Assembly (NCBI RefSeq): GCF_902506535.1
Contig: NZ_LR733824.1
Coordinates: forward strand, 1 to 64,000
Direction of reading: 5' to 3'
DNA length: 64,000 nucleotides
From: Pseudomonas sp. 8Z
Lineage (GTDB): Bacteria; Pseudomonadota; Gammaproteobacteria; Pseudomonadales; Pseudomonadaceae
Translations under genes and position numbers: made by a program
Part shown: positions 1 through 8,820 of the stretch, piece by piece
Layout: the number at the start of each line of letters is the position of its first letter
Position numbering within the stretch: the stretch's first letter is position 1
The notes under the pieces: generated by a model
Databases searched by the model: none
Told to the model about the DNA's origin: nothing
Seen by the model: the letters and a program-made list of their open reading frames with translations, nothing else

Positions 1-329
1 TCATCAAGGCTGGCCAGGAAATCCACCTCTCCAGCGGCCTGAAAGTGGTGCTCGAAGCCGGCAGCGAACTGACCCTCAAAGGCGGCGGCAGCTTCATCAA
101 ACTCGACGGCGGCGGCGCAACGCTGGTGGGGCCGGTGATCAAGGTCAACTCCGGTGGTGCAGCGGGCAATGGCTCGGGGGCGGCGCCCATCCTGCCGGGT
201 GCAGCCAAGCCGGCGGATGCGGATAAGGCGGGTGAGTTGCTCGTGCCAGCGCAGAAGCAGGCGTTGTTGCAGAAAAAACCACTCTGCGCCATCTGCGAGG
301 CAGCCAAGGCGAGGGCCGGAAATGTCTGA
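1..329 (+). CDS. VgrG C-terminal fragment (type VI secretion spike), 5' end outside window
   Basis: The frame is open from the window edge to the TGA at 327-329. The visible part is the repetitive beta-helix end of a VgrG: short alternating strands such as EIHLSSGLKVVLEAG and SELTLKGGGSF, then a Gly/Ala/Pro-rich tail. VgrG trimers form the puncturing spike of the T6SS and carry cargo effectors. The tail after about residue 50 of the visible part is low-complexity and could be the docking site for the adaptor encoded next. The stop overlaps the start of the DUF4123 gene by 8 nt, so the genes are co-translated. Assignment rests on the repeat pattern and the neighbours, because the gp27/gp5 domains lie outside the window. 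Confidence 0.8.
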   Translation, partial: IKAGQEIHLSSGLKVVLEAGSELTLKGGGSFIKLDGGGATLVGPVIKVNSGGAAGNGSGAAPILPGAAKPADADKAGELLVPAQKQALLQKKPLCAICEAAKARAGNV

Positions 330-1197
330 GAATATGAACGCCTTGCCCCATGACCTGCCTTGGCATAGCAACTGCTACTTGTTGCTCGATGGCGTAAGCG
401 TGGAGAACCTTCCGCAAAAGCTCTATCAGTGGTCGGAACAACCGAATTTCGAGCCGCTGTATCTCGGAACGGACTTGAGCGAACTCAACGAGCTCTCTCC
501 CTGCCTGATCGCCATTGACAGCCCAGGCGATCCCGTCCTGCAAGCCTTCCTTGCCAACGCAACCGAGGAATGGGGTTACCTGATATTCACCAGCGCCGCG
601 CTCGATGAAGTTACCCAGCATTTGCGCTGGCTTGTAAAAGTGCAAACCACAGCGCAACAGGCTTTCATCCTGCGCCAGGCGGATCCAGCCGTAGCTCACG
701 CGCTATTCAGTATTGGCAACCCCTTATTTTTCGGCCCGATCGAGCACCTCTGCATACCCGATGGCGTAGAAGCGAACTGGCATGTGCACCATGCCCCGAA
801 TACAAAGCCCGCCAAGGATCATAGTCACCCTTACCGCTTGAGTGACACGGAGGTGGCAGCGCTCGAAGAAGTCAGCTTCCGCCAAACGATCCTGGCCTTG
901 GATGAACACCTCCGGACGTTCTTTCCCCAATACCAGGCGGCACTCCATGGCATCGAGCGTCATCGACACCTACGCGCACTGGCCAATAAGGCTTACCAGC
1001 TCAACCTGTGTGCCGAGCGAGAAATTTTCCTGTTCGCCAATATTTTCGGTTTTCTTGGCGAAGCCGCACTGGAACAGCATTCGGACATCGCTCAACTGCT
1101 CAAAGCCTCTTCGCCACGCCTTCCGCTAGAACGAGTCGAGCAAGCTGCATACCTGGCAGAGCAGCGCGCCACGCAGAGACAAGGAATGACCTCATGA
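322..1197 (+). CDS. DUF4123 family T6SS adaptor/chaperone
   Basis: Predicted 291-residue cytoplasmic protein starting at the ATG that overlaps the vgrG stop. An open extension runs further upstream but lies inside vgrG and is rejected. The N-terminus (HSNCYLLLDGVSVENLPQKL, then EPLYLGTDLSEL and SPCLIAI) matches the pattern of DUF4123 proteins, which load effectors onto VgrG (the Tap/TEC adaptors, established for the family). The C-terminal half is Glu/Leu/His-rich helical and probably effector-specific. Its stop overlaps the start of the effector gene by 4 nt (ATGA). The position between vgrG and a large toxin supports the adaptor role. Family assignment is from motif memory. Confidence 0.8.
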   Translation: MSENMNALPHDLPWHSNCYLLLDGVSVENLPQKLYQWSEQPNFEPLYLGTDLSELNELSPCLIAIDSPGDPVLQAFLANATEEWGYLIFTSAALDEVTQHLRWLVKVQTTAQQAFILRQADPAVAHALFSIGNPLFFGPIEHLCIPDGVEANWHVHHAPNTKPAKDHSHPYRLSDTEVAALEEVSFRQTILALDEHLRTFFPQYQAALHGIERHRHLRALANKAYQLNLCAEREIFLFANIFGFLGEAALEQHSDIAQLLKASSPRLPLERVEQAAYLAEQRATQRQGMTS

Positions 1198-4100
1198 CAG
1201 CGCAGACACCTCCTCGCAATAACGCCAACCTGGCAGCCAAGGCGGCCTCCTGTAGCGACAGCCGTTCGGCCACCAGCACATGCCCATTGATGAAGGCAGA
1301 AGTGCAACTGCTGCCACTGCGCTACGGGCTGACCGAATGGGTCGATCCATCCTCTGAGCTGCCAGTGCCTTTCACGCTGAAAACCCGGCCTCTGGGCATT
1401 CGCCTTGTACGCGATGGTTTTCTCTACATCATCGACAGCGGCACGGGTTATCTCCACGAGTACCAGATCGAAAAAGGCGCCATTACCAAACTGCTGTGGA
1501 AGGATGCCGAAGTTCGTGCCGATACGCGTACCAACGCCATTGGCGAGCCGCATTTGATCTTCCCAAGATCCAGTACACTGCATGTGGCTTACTCAGAACT
1601 GCAATGGACAGCACGCAAATGCACGCAGGTGCTGGCCAGCCAGGAGGATCGCGACTATTTCATGCAGCGGGTGGATCTGAAACAGGCCGATCCCAAACGG
1701 GGCGGCACCCACCTCCTGACGCGTGAGCAGACGGAAAAATGGCTGGCTGAAGTCGTCCAGAACAAGGTTCATCGTGATGAGCAGGGTCAGCAAACCTACC
1801 CCGATCACCAGAACCGTCCCGCCCTGGTAGAACCGCACCCGGAGGAACTTCAGGACTATGTCTGGGAAGACCCTGCACAGTTCCGTGACACCCATATCGG
1901 TGAGTTGACGGCCAAGATTCTGCCAGCATACGAGCATGACGCACTCTTTCTGGTGCTGCGCGACGATATTGGCGTCATGCGCGACCTGGCACAATTTCAG
2001 GACAAGGTGGTCGGCTGGATCGGCGAATGGCGTGAGGGTGGCACGCAACCAGGCGCCAACGAACGTGACTACATGATCGCCTGCTATATCGAATCGCGGA
2101 CGCAAATCAGCCCTGACGAATTGTCCATGCTGGACGACGCTGATGCTCAGGCGATGCTGGATGACCTGCAGCAACTACCGGAGCCTGATCAAGGCAATAC
2201 TCGCCAAGCAGTTCTCGACTACCTCAACAGCGATAGCGACAGCGGCCGCCACCCGAGCCCGAGCGATCCGAACCTGCCTCCAGACTTGAAAGCCGAACTG
2301 GATGAGATTCGTTCCAGAGCGACCAGAATCAATGCCTACGGAATCGTGGACGAGCTAAACACGGCGATCGAGCGTTACTACGCCAACCAGGTCTTGGCAG
2401 GCGCCAACAGCGGCTTCGTCAGAAAACATTACGACACCCTGAAGCGGCTCAAGAAAGAGCACAATCGCCAGATCAGAGATGCACTCAATGGCGCGAAACT
2501 GGGCCAGCGTGGCATCAATGACCTGATCGACCGCCCCGCCATGGAGGCCTTTCTGACCACCAATCGGGCCAAGCTGCAACGCTGGGACGCGCTGCTGGAG
2601 CGGATCAGTGCCGACCGCACGAACATGACCACCGAACTGCGCTTTCATCGCGCGGCCTGGTATTACGATGCCCAGCAGGCCGAGCAGGTTGGCCTCGCAT
2701 TCGCAACCCAATATGCCTGCCTGAAGGATATCGGCCGCTGTGATGCCGCCAATGAAAAACTCCATGCCTGGTTGGAAGAAAAGCCTCAGTACGACCGCCC
2801 GCTGTTCCACACCTTACCGCTGAATACCCAAAGCGAACTGGCAGCGCAGTATGCGCTGTTGGGCTTGTCCACCTATGGCGCCGCTGTCGCCATCGACCAC
2901 TGGCTGGCCAAGCTGAACGAAATCGAGCAAGGCAAGATCCCGGCACTCGACGAGCTGCCTGAAACGACCCGAGCCCTGGGGCATAGCGCTCTGTCCACGC
3001 TCGACCCCGCCTTGAGCTTTGGCATCAGCAAAGCCATGCAGACCTTCTTCGAGGAAGTGGGGCAACAGAAGGTACCGGATCTCGACGAGTTGTTTCGCCG
3101 TTTGCCAAAAGCCCTGCCTAAGCGACTGCTCGACGCGGCGAAACGTGAAGGCCTGACCTTCGCCGTCGCCAGCGAGGCGGAAAAGGCCGCGTTGATAGAA
3201 GACCTGAAAGAAGTGCTGGACAATCGCGCGGAGCTCAAGCACCTCAAGAAGCAGCGGGGAGTGGTCATCAGCAATGCCGACAATGGCCATAAAGCACCGC
3301 GCGCACGCGCGTTGCAGCTCGAGATCGACAGGGTTCGCACCCAGCTCGATATTCTCGAGCCCCGTCTGGCGGCAGCCATAAGCCCTATCGCCGAGCTACC
3401 ACAGAACAGCATGCGTGTGGCGGGCGCAGCCCCTGGGCGCGCCGGCATCACCCTGATCCTGCCCCCAGCCGAGCTGCAGGAAGTCGCGACAGGGCTGCGC
3501 AATATTCGCAATGGCTACGGCACTGCCGGCACCCTCGGCAAGCTGGGTGACGGCGTGGGGCTGGCGGTATTTGTGGCGCAGTTGGTGAATTTGGTGCAGG
3601 TAACGAGGGGGACTCTGAGCCAGCCAGCCGATAAAAAAGACCTCATGCCGTTCATTGGCGCCGTTATGACTACCGGCGCTGCTGGATTTGCTGCCGCTCA
3701 ATCCATTGCCAATACGGCACTTGAGGCCAGAACGGTACAGCTAGCCAAAGGGTTACAGGATCACGCGTTAACGGCCACTCGCGTACAGATGGGGAAACTG
3801 CACGTCAACCTTGGTCTTTTTGCATACGGTGCCGGAGCAATTGCATCTTTAATTAGTAGCAAAACACACTACAGCGAATGGTCGGGAGCCGTGCAAAGCG
3901 GCAATGCCCAGGCGATGTACGGGGCTGCTACCGCTTTGGCAGGCTCAAGCGGAATGCTAGGAGCCAATGCTTATGGGGTCGCTCATACAGCCCATGCTTA
4001 TTGGCAAGTACGCGTGGTCAAAACGCTCGCCACTCGACAAGCCGCCTGGGCACTGGCCGGCCCGCGTCTGGCAAGCGTTTTCTTCCGTTTCAATATCGCT

Positions 4101-4790
4101 GGCGCCCTGTTTACCGCTCTGGAGCTGGGGGGCACCTGGTGGTACAACCGCAACAATACCGACGCCCATGACGACTGGCTGCTCAGCACGCCCTGGAGCC
4201 AGGATGCGCAAAAGCGCAAGGACTATACGCTGGAGACCTACCAGCAGGCATTGCTCGGGGTGATTCAACGGCCCTCGGTAATCGTTACCCATGGCAGCCA
4301 CGATAGCTGGTGGCGCGACTTGCTGCTGCCACCCAAACGTATCGATATCGGCCTGGCGTTCCCAGGCCTGAGCCAGGCAGAACTGGAACAGCCCCTTGCC
4401 GGGCAACCCGCCGCACGCCTGAGCCTCAGCGCCTATCGCATCCGCACCGTGCGTTATGAAAAAGGGGAGTCCATGGTCAGCTGGCACCCGCTCCATGAGC
4501 TGGGGCTGGAACTGGCCGCCAGCTCCCCATTGGCACTCCGGGTCGAACGTCCACAGCCCATGGACGCAGCCATTGGCGGGTACACCCAGGAAGAACTGCT
4601 GCTGGAGCTAAGGGTCGAACGCCGCAACGAGCGCGGCCAGTATCGTGAAGAGCGCCATACCATTCGCCTTGCGCCCAATAAGCCGGGCGAATATCCCGCC
4701 AGCCAGGCAACCATTCAAGGTCAGCCCGCAGCCAGGCTGCAGATCGACCCTTTGCTATTACTGGATGCCCAAGATGCCGCAAACCGCTAA
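1194..4790 (+). CDS. large VasX/BTH_I2691-like T6SS effector, probably membrane-targeting
   Basis: 1198 residues from the ATG that overlaps the adaptor stop. The N-terminal about 180 residues (CPLMKAEVQLLPLRYGLTE, then PLGIRLVRDGFLYII and GYLHEY) match the N-terminal region shared by VasX and the BTH_I2691 effector family. The middle is long, charged and helical with coiled-coil character. Five hydrophobic stretches lie between about residues 783 and 985 (around AVFVAQLVNLV, FIGAVMTTGAAGFAAA, LGLFAYGAGAIASLI, AATALAGSSGMLGANAYG and FFRFNIAGALFTAL), followed by a soluble C-terminal domain of about 210 residues. VasX-type effectors permeabilise target inner membranes. The downstream genes encode membrane proteins, as expected for immunity against a pore former. 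Precise toxicity is inferred. Confidence 0.8.
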   Translation: MTAQTPPRNNANLAAKAASCSDSRSATSTCPLMKAEVQLLPLRYGLTEWVDPSSELPVPFTLKTRPLGIRLVRDGFLYIIDSGTGYLHEYQIEKGAITKLLWKDAEVRADTRTNAIGEPHLIFPRSSTLHVAYSELQWTARKCTQVLASQEDRDYFMQRVDLKQADPKRGGTHLLTREQTEKWLAEVVQNKVHRDEQGQQTYPDHQNRPALVEPHPEELQDYVWEDPAQFRDTHIGELTAKILPAYEHDALFLVLRDDIGVMRDLAQFQDKVVGWIGEWREGGTQPGANERDYMIACYIESRTQISPDELSMLDDADAQAMLDDLQQLPEPDQGNTRQAVLDYLNSDSDSGRHPSPSDPNLPPDLKAELDEIRSRATRINAYGIVDELNTAIERYYANQVLAGANSGFVRKHYDTLKRLKKEHNRQIRDALNGAKLGQRGINDLIDRPAMEAFLTTNRAKLQRWDALLERISADRTNMTTELRFHRAAWYYDAQQAEQVGLAFATQYACLKDIGRCDAANEKLHAWLEEKPQYDRPLFHTLPLNTQSELAAQYALLGLSTYGAAVAIDHWLAKLNEIEQGKIPALDELPETTRALGHSALSTLDPALSFGISKAMQTFFEEVGQQKVPDLDELFRRLPKALPKRLLDAAKREGLTFAVASEAEKAALIEDLKEVLDNRAELKHLKKQRGVVISNADNGHKAPRARALQLEIDRVRTQLDILEPRLAAAISPIAELPQNSMRVAGAAPGRAGITLILPPAELQEVATGLRNIRNGYGTAGTLGKLGDGVGLAVFVAQLVNLVQVTRGTLSQPADKKDLMPFIGAVMTTGAAGFAAAQSIANTALEARTVQLAKGLQDHALTATRVQMGKLHVNLGLFAYGAGAIASLISSKTHYSEWSGAVQSGNAQAMYGAATALAGSSGMLGANAYGVAHTAHAYWQVRVVKTLATRQAAWALAGPRLASVFFRFNIAGALFTALELGGTWWYNRNNTDAHDDWLLSTPWSQDAQKRKDYTLETYQQALLGVIQRPSVIVTHGSHDSWWRDLLLPPKRIDIGLAFPGLSQAELEQPLAGQPAARLSLSAYRIRTVRYEKGESMVSWHPLHELGLELAASSPLALRVERPQPMDAAIGGYTQEELLLELRVERRNERGQYREERHTIRLAPNKPGEYPASQATIQGQPAARLQIDPLLLLDAQDAANR

Positions 4791-5937
4791 CACCCAAACC
4801 ACCACTCCACCCGGCCTGGATAAACCGCACAAGGCCGGGGATAGCCAGGGCTTTCCGGGCGGACGGGTCAGCTACGTAGCCCCGCTGCCACTGCCAACGG
4901 GTGAGCCGCCGCATGACTACGCCCACGCCATCGGTGAGGTGAATGACGTCTACCTCAGTTTTGGTACTGGCTTGCCGCCTGTATTTGGTTGGCAGATGAC
5001 TTTAGCAGGCCCATTTTTCGTGGGCGTTGTCATGCCACTCCTTCTATCTCCTATTCTCGCAGCCATACTAACCCCTTTAGTAGGTGGAACTCTCTTAGAT
5101 ACTTGGCAAATGGCAACAGGAGCACTTGAAGCTGGCCTAGAAATTAGCCTGATAGGTACACCGGCGCTTCTCGCATTAACTCTGGGCGTGTGGCTATATA
5201 ACTATCGCCAGCACAAAACCGTTATCGCCACCCGCTTCAGCCGCCAACGCCGTGAAGTTTGCTTTGTGCCAGAGGGCCATACCGAGCCCATCTTCGTCCC
5301 TTGGGAACAGGTATCTGCCTGGGTAATCGAGGCGCGTGGGGTTACCCAGTACGGTGTTCAAAGTCAGTTCGCCATGGGCGTGGGGTTTCACCATGCCCCA
5401 AGCGGGCAGGACTACACCCTGGAATTCGTCACCAGCGGCCTGGGCATGGCCATCGGCAACTGGGAAGCCATTCGCGCCTATATGGATCATGAGATCCATA
5501 GCCTCAAGGACATTCAGGATCCCTTCGACCTGCAAGGCCCGGACGACCCACCCCATGAGGGCCTGCACACTTTCTACAACGCCCGTGAGCGCATGCGCCG
5601 CCGCTACCGCGAAGGTGAAGTTGGCAAGTGGTATGTGCTTGGCTGGTACTTTTTCCACTTTTACACGCTGTGGACGCTGCCCTTCCACCTCACCGAGTGG
5701 AACATAAAGCGGGTCAAGCGCATGCACCAACGCAATGTTCCCGAAGCCATGCGCGCCTGGTCAGAGCCCCTACCCCCCGAGCAATGGGCCAAACCCAGCG
5801 CCGAACTGCTCAAGCAACGCGAGCTGCTGGCCAACCTGCGCCAACGTCATCCACAGGGCTCGATCTTCGATTTGATGGCCGAGGTGGGGCGTATGGCTGC
5901 AACCGATAGGAAACGGGCCAGTGCCGCAAACCGCTGA
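4774..5937 (+). CDS. candidate T6SS immunity protein, copy A (possibly DUF6708-like)
   Basis: 387 residues. The start is set at ATG 4774 because the sister gene begins at the same point (MPQTA); another ATG lies 9 nt upstream. It overlaps the effector end by 17 nt. Architecture: Pro-rich N-terminus, a double hydrophobic segment about 79-108, a helix about 128-144, a soluble domain (EVCFVPEGHTEPIFVPWEQV, then GQDYTLEF), and an aromatic hydrophobic segment about 286-306. The body resembles DUF6708 proteins found near such effectors (from memory, uncertain). Inference: it sits in the inner membrane and blocks the pore former encoded upstream. It is nearly identical to copy B except over the first membrane region. 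Confidence 0.7.
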   Translation: MPQTANTQTTTPPGLDKPHKAGDSQGFPGGRVSYVAPLPLPTGEPPHDYAHAIGEVNDVYLSFGTGLPPVFGWQMTLAGPFFVGVVMPLLLSPILAAILTPLVGGTLLDTWQMATGALEAGLEISLIGTPALLALTLGVWLYNYRQHKTVIATRFSRQRREVCFVPEGHTEPIFVPWEQVSAWVIEARGVTQYGVQSQFAMGVGFHHAPSGQDYTLEFVTSGLGMAIGNWEAIRAYMDHEIHSLKDIQDPFDLQGPDDPPHEGLHTFYNARERMRRRYREGEVGKWYVLGWYFFHFYTLWTLPFHLTEWNIKRVKRMHQRNVPEAMRAWSEPLPPEQWAKPSAELLKQRELLANLRQRHPQGSIFDLMAEVGRMAATDRKRASAANR

Positions 5938-7084
5938 CACCCAAACCACCACCCCACCGGGCCTGGATAAACCACACAAGGCCGGGGATAGCCAGGGCTT
6001 CCCTGGTGGGCGGGTTAGCTACCTGGCCCCATTACCACTGCCAACGGGTGAGCCTCCCCATGACTATGCCCATGCCATCGGTGAGGTGAATGACACCTAC
6101 CTAAGCTTTGGTACTGGCTTGCCACCTGTATTTGGCTGGCAACTAAGGCTAGGCGGCCCATTTTCCGTCGGCATTATCATGCCAGGCATCCTATTTCCTC
6201 TTCTGATTGCCCTTCTGACCCCATTGATCGGTGGAACGCTTCTCGACACATGGCAAATGACCGTCGGGATGTTCGAGGAGGGGCTAAAAATAGGCTCAAT
6301 GGGCACACTAGCAATGCTAGCCCTCGCCCTAACCATCTGGTGGCACAATCACATTCAACACAAAACCGTAATTGCATCGCGCTTCAACCGCCAACGTCGT
6401 GAAGTCTGTTTTGTGCCAGAGGGCCATACCGAGCCCATCTTCGTCCCTTGGGAACAGGTTTCCGCCTGGGTAATCGAGGCGCGTGGGGTTACGCAGTACG
6501 GTGTTCAAAGTCAGTTCGCCATGGGCGTGGGTTTTCACCATGCCCCAAGCGGGCAGGACTACACCCTGGAGTTCGCCACCAGCGGCCTGGGTATGGCCAT
6601 CGGCAACTGGGAAGCCATTCGCGCCTATATGGATCACGAGATCCATAGCCTCAAGGACATTCAGGATCCCTTCGACCTGCAAGGCCCGGACGACCCACCC
6701 CATGAGGGCTTGCACACTTTCTACAACGCCAGAGAGCGCATGCGCCGCCGCTACCGCGAAGGCGAGGTCGGCAAGTGGTATGTGCTTGGCTGGTATCTCT
6801 ACCATCTATGCACCTTGTGGACGTTGCCCTTCCACCTCACCGAGTGGGACATAGGCAGGGTCAAGCGCATGCACCAACGCAACGTTCCCGAAGCCATGCG
6901 TGCCTGGTCAGAGCCCCTGCCCCCCGAGCAATGGGCCAAACCCAGCGCCGATCTGCTCAGGCAACGCGAGCTGCTGGCCAACCTGCGCCAACGCCATCCA
7001 CAGGGTTCGATATTCGATTTGATGGCCGAGGTGGGGCGCATGACTGCAACCGATAGGAAACGGGCCAGTGCCGCAAACCGCTGA
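5921..7084 (+). CDS. candidate T6SS immunity protein, copy B (tandem paralogue)
   Basis: Also 387 residues, starting at GTG 5921 and overlapping copy A by 17 nt, exactly as copy A overlaps the effector. The repeat period is 1147 bp, not a multiple of three, so the copies lie in successive frames. Residues 1-73 differ from copy A at about three positions and residues after about 165 differ at roughly ten. The stretch between (FGWQ to HKTVI), holding the first membrane segments, is heavily diverged, for example LRLGGPFSVGIIMP against MTLAGPFFVGVVMP. A second small cluster of changes lies in the last hydrophobic segment. This pattern suggests diversifying selection or recombination at the part that would meet the toxin in the membrane. 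Confidence 0.7.
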   Translation: MPQTADTQTTTPPGLDKPHKAGDSQGFPGGRVSYLAPLPLPTGEPPHDYAHAIGEVNDTYLSFGTGLPPVFGWQLRLGGPFSVGIIMPGILFPLLIALLTPLIGGTLLDTWQMTVGMFEEGLKIGSMGTLAMLALALTIWWHNHIQHKTVIASRFNRQRREVCFVPEGHTEPIFVPWEQVSAWVIEARGVTQYGVQSQFAMGVGFHHAPSGQDYTLEFATSGLGMAIGNWEAIRAYMDHEIHSLKDIQDPFDLQGPDDPPHEGLHTFYNARERMRRRYREGEVGKWYVLGWYLYHLCTLWTLPFHLTEWDIGRVKRMHQRNVPEAMRAWSEPLPPEQWAKPSADLLRQRELLANLRQRHPQGSIFDLMAEVGRMTATDRKRASAANR

Positions 7085-7223
7085 CACCCAAACCACCACC
7101 CCACCCGGCCTGGATAAGCCACACAAGGCAGGGGATAGCCAGGGCTTTCCGGGCGGGCGAGTTAATTACCTGGCTTCGCCGTTGCCACACCTTTCGCCAA
7201 TCAACTGTGGAATCTTCATATAG
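7068..7223 (+). pseudogene. truncated third copy of the immunity gene
   Basis: A third unit begins exactly 1147 bp after copy B with the same GTG start and the same 17-nt overlap. About 36 codons match the other copies (MPQTADTQTTTPPG to GFPGGRV). Homology is lost around 7185 and the frame closes at TAG 7221-7223, giving a possible 51-residue peptide. It is most simply the left edge of the duplication unit, or the remnant of a third copy that lost its body. Confidence 0.8.
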
Positions 7224-7385
7224 CTGGTTTCGTAATATTTGGCGGGGCTGATGACTGACGACCAGGTCAAATGACGCGGTCCGCAACGCTCAATCTGCAA
7301 TAGAGCCTAGATTGTGCGAGAGACCATCGCGAGTCTAGCGTCCAATTCGGGTCTATAGAACGAACATCTATTTCAAGGAATGAAT

Positions 7386-7913
7386 ATGAGCCTACGTCTC
7401 GATAAACAAATGCTAGAACGTATCTACCGTCATGGTGTATCTGACCATTCCAGTGCCATTCGTTGGAGTTCGACGCTGATGACCTTCGGTTTAACCTTTA
7501 TGGGATTATTCCAGCTCAATGGCGGGAAGGAGTTGCTGCTCTCATTGGTTGTCAGTGTTTTCGTCGGTGGGCTGATCTACTGGATGAACGGATCGAAAGA
7601 TCCATTGCGCAGTGGTGATCCATTAATCGAGTTGCGGCGCAATGGCATGTATTTGCGCGTGCTCTGTGACAACCAAGTCATCTGGGAGGAAAAGCTGCTA
7701 CGCAAGCAAATTGCCTCGGTGGCGTCATACCAGCAGCAAGGTTGGCTGTTTAGCCGCGACCGTGGCCTGGTTATCGAGGATAACGAGGGCAAGCAGTGGC
7801 GCCTGGCGCTTAAGCTATCGAAGGCAGAGTTGGACCAATACAGCCAGACACTCCACGCTACTCTGGAAGCATTGGGTTACTCTCTGGGTAAACTGCGCCG
7901 TTTCCAGCCTTGA
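7386..7913 (+). CDS. small two-helix membrane protein downstream of the immunity array
   Basis: 175 residues from ATG 7386, which has an AAGGA ribosome site 6 nt upstream; the ATG at 7380 is too close to it. Two hydrophobic segments (about residues 30-45, STLMTFGLTFMGLFQL, and 49-67, LLLSLVVSVFVGGLIYW) form a hairpin, followed by a cytosolic domain of about 105 residues with alternating strands (ELRRNGMYLRVL, then GLVIEDNEGKQWRLAL) like a small PH-type fold. Not recognised. It follows the immunity array after a 162-nt gap with its own ribosome site. It could be another immunity or accessory gene of the T6SS module, or unrelated. Confidence 0.55.
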   Translation: MSLRLDKQMLERIYRHGVSDHSSAIRWSSTLMTFGLTFMGLFQLNGGKELLLSLVVSVFVGGLIYWMNGSKDPLRSGDPLIELRRNGMYLRVLCDNQVIWEEKLLRKQIASVASYQQQGWLFSRDRGLVIEDNEGKQWRLALKLSKAELDQYSQTLHATLEALGYSLGKLRRFQP

Positions 7914-7954
7914 GCTAATACATCGCCCAAATCGCTATATCGCCTCCCATCGGA

Positions 7955-8079
7955 GGGCTTGTCGCCCTTACGCTTGAGGTACAGCGTATTACCTCGCGCC
8001 AGTTTATTCAGCGAAAAGGTGACCGATTTATTTCCCCACATCACAGGTAGCCAACAATCAATCTGTCCGTGGGTGGTTT
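7955..8079 (-). pseudogene. possible remnant of a CysA-type C-terminus
   Basis: Read on the minus strand, this stretch encodes SLNKLARGNTLYLKRKGDKP, which lines up with the real CysA C-terminus 1.3 kb away ([20 protein letters not shown]), with about 14 of 20 positions identical. The frame has no start of its own and runs on without a stop into the antisense of the upstream gene. The upstream part (LKTTHGQIDCWL) is only weakly CysA-like. It may be a decayed duplicate, or a fragment of an unrelated protein. Confidence 0.35.
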
Positions 8080-8820
8080 TTAGTTCAGCCCGCGCAGTGC
8101 TAGGTTGGCGCCGAGCAGCAGCAGGCCGATGAAGAACCAGCGTTTGAAGCGCTCTGCGCTGATGCGTTTACGCAGCCACTGGCCGACGGCCATGCCCAGT
8201 AGGGCGGGGAGCAGTGTCAGTGCCGAGAGGCCTAGCACTGCTGGTTGTAGCAGTTCGCCGCTGTGGCCGATGGCAACCGCCAGGGCCAAGGTGGAGACAC
8301 TGAACGACAGTCCCAGGGCCTGTATCAGGTGGTCTTTCTCCAGGCCGATGGCCTGTAAGTAGGGGACAGCCGGTAGGGCGAAGACGCCGGTGACCGCCGT
8401 GATCGCTCCGGTGATGGCGCCGATCAGCGGCGCTAACCAGGGTTCTTGCCGCGCGGCGACGCGAAATTGCACCTTGGCCAGGCCAAGTCCGGCATAGACC
8501 ACTAGCGCAACGCCCAGCCAGCGCGTTGCGCCAGGCAGATCAAGGCGTGGCAGCAAGGCGGCGACCACTAGCGTGCCGAGCAGGATGCCCAGCAGCATCG
8601 GCCACAGACGGCGCAGCATCGGCAGTGGGCTGCGGCCGTCGCACAGTTGCCAGATGTTGGTCACCATCGACGGGATGATCAGCAGCGCGGCGGCTTGTAG
8701 TGGCGCCATCACCAGGCCGAGCAGGCCGACGGCGATGGTCGGCAGGCCGAGGCCGACCACGCCCTTGATCATGCCGGCGAGCAGGAAGGTGGCGAGAATC
8801 AACGGCAGGTGCTCTGTCAT
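8080..8820 (-). CDS. TauE/SafE-family membrane transporter
   Basis: 246 residues from the ATG giving MTEHLPLILATFLLAGMIKG; an in-frame extension upstream is Arg-rich and unlikely. The sequence is almost wholly hydrophobic with about eight membrane helices. It has the two Gly/Pro-rich repeats typical of the family (GMIKGVVGLGLPTIAVGLLG at the start, GAITGAITAVTGVFALPAVP in the middle). TauE/SafE proteins are thought to export sulfite, sulfoacetate or related anions. Its position next to the sulfate transporter operon fits sulfur metabolism, and P. aeruginosa has a similar gene at this place. Substrate is unproven. Confidence 0.8.
   Translation of the reverse strand: MTEHLPLILATFLLAGMIKGVVGLGLPTIAVGLLGLVMAPLQAAALLIIPSMVTNIWQLCDGRSPLPMLRRLWPMLLGILLGTLVVAALLPRLDLPGATRWLGVALVVYAGLGLAKVQFRVAARQEPWLAPLIGAITGAITAVTGVFALPAVPYLQAIGLEKDHLIQALGLSFSVSTLALAVAIGHSGELLQPAVLGLSALTLLPALLGMAVGQWLRKRISAERFKRWFFIGLLLLGANLALRGLN

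Larger units (their letters stand above)
4774..7188 (+). repeat. tandem array: two complete and one partial 1147-bp unit
   Basis: Units start at 4774, 5921 and 7068 with identical spacing. Unit-to-unit identity is very high at both ends and low over roughly 4990-5225 and 6137-6372, the first membrane region. The third unit stops after about 120 bp. Confidence 0.85.

Noticed and set aside
1..7913. A complete type VI secretion cluster
   Set aside because: No sheath, baseplate or membrane-complex genes appear; only a vgrG-cargo module is present in the window.
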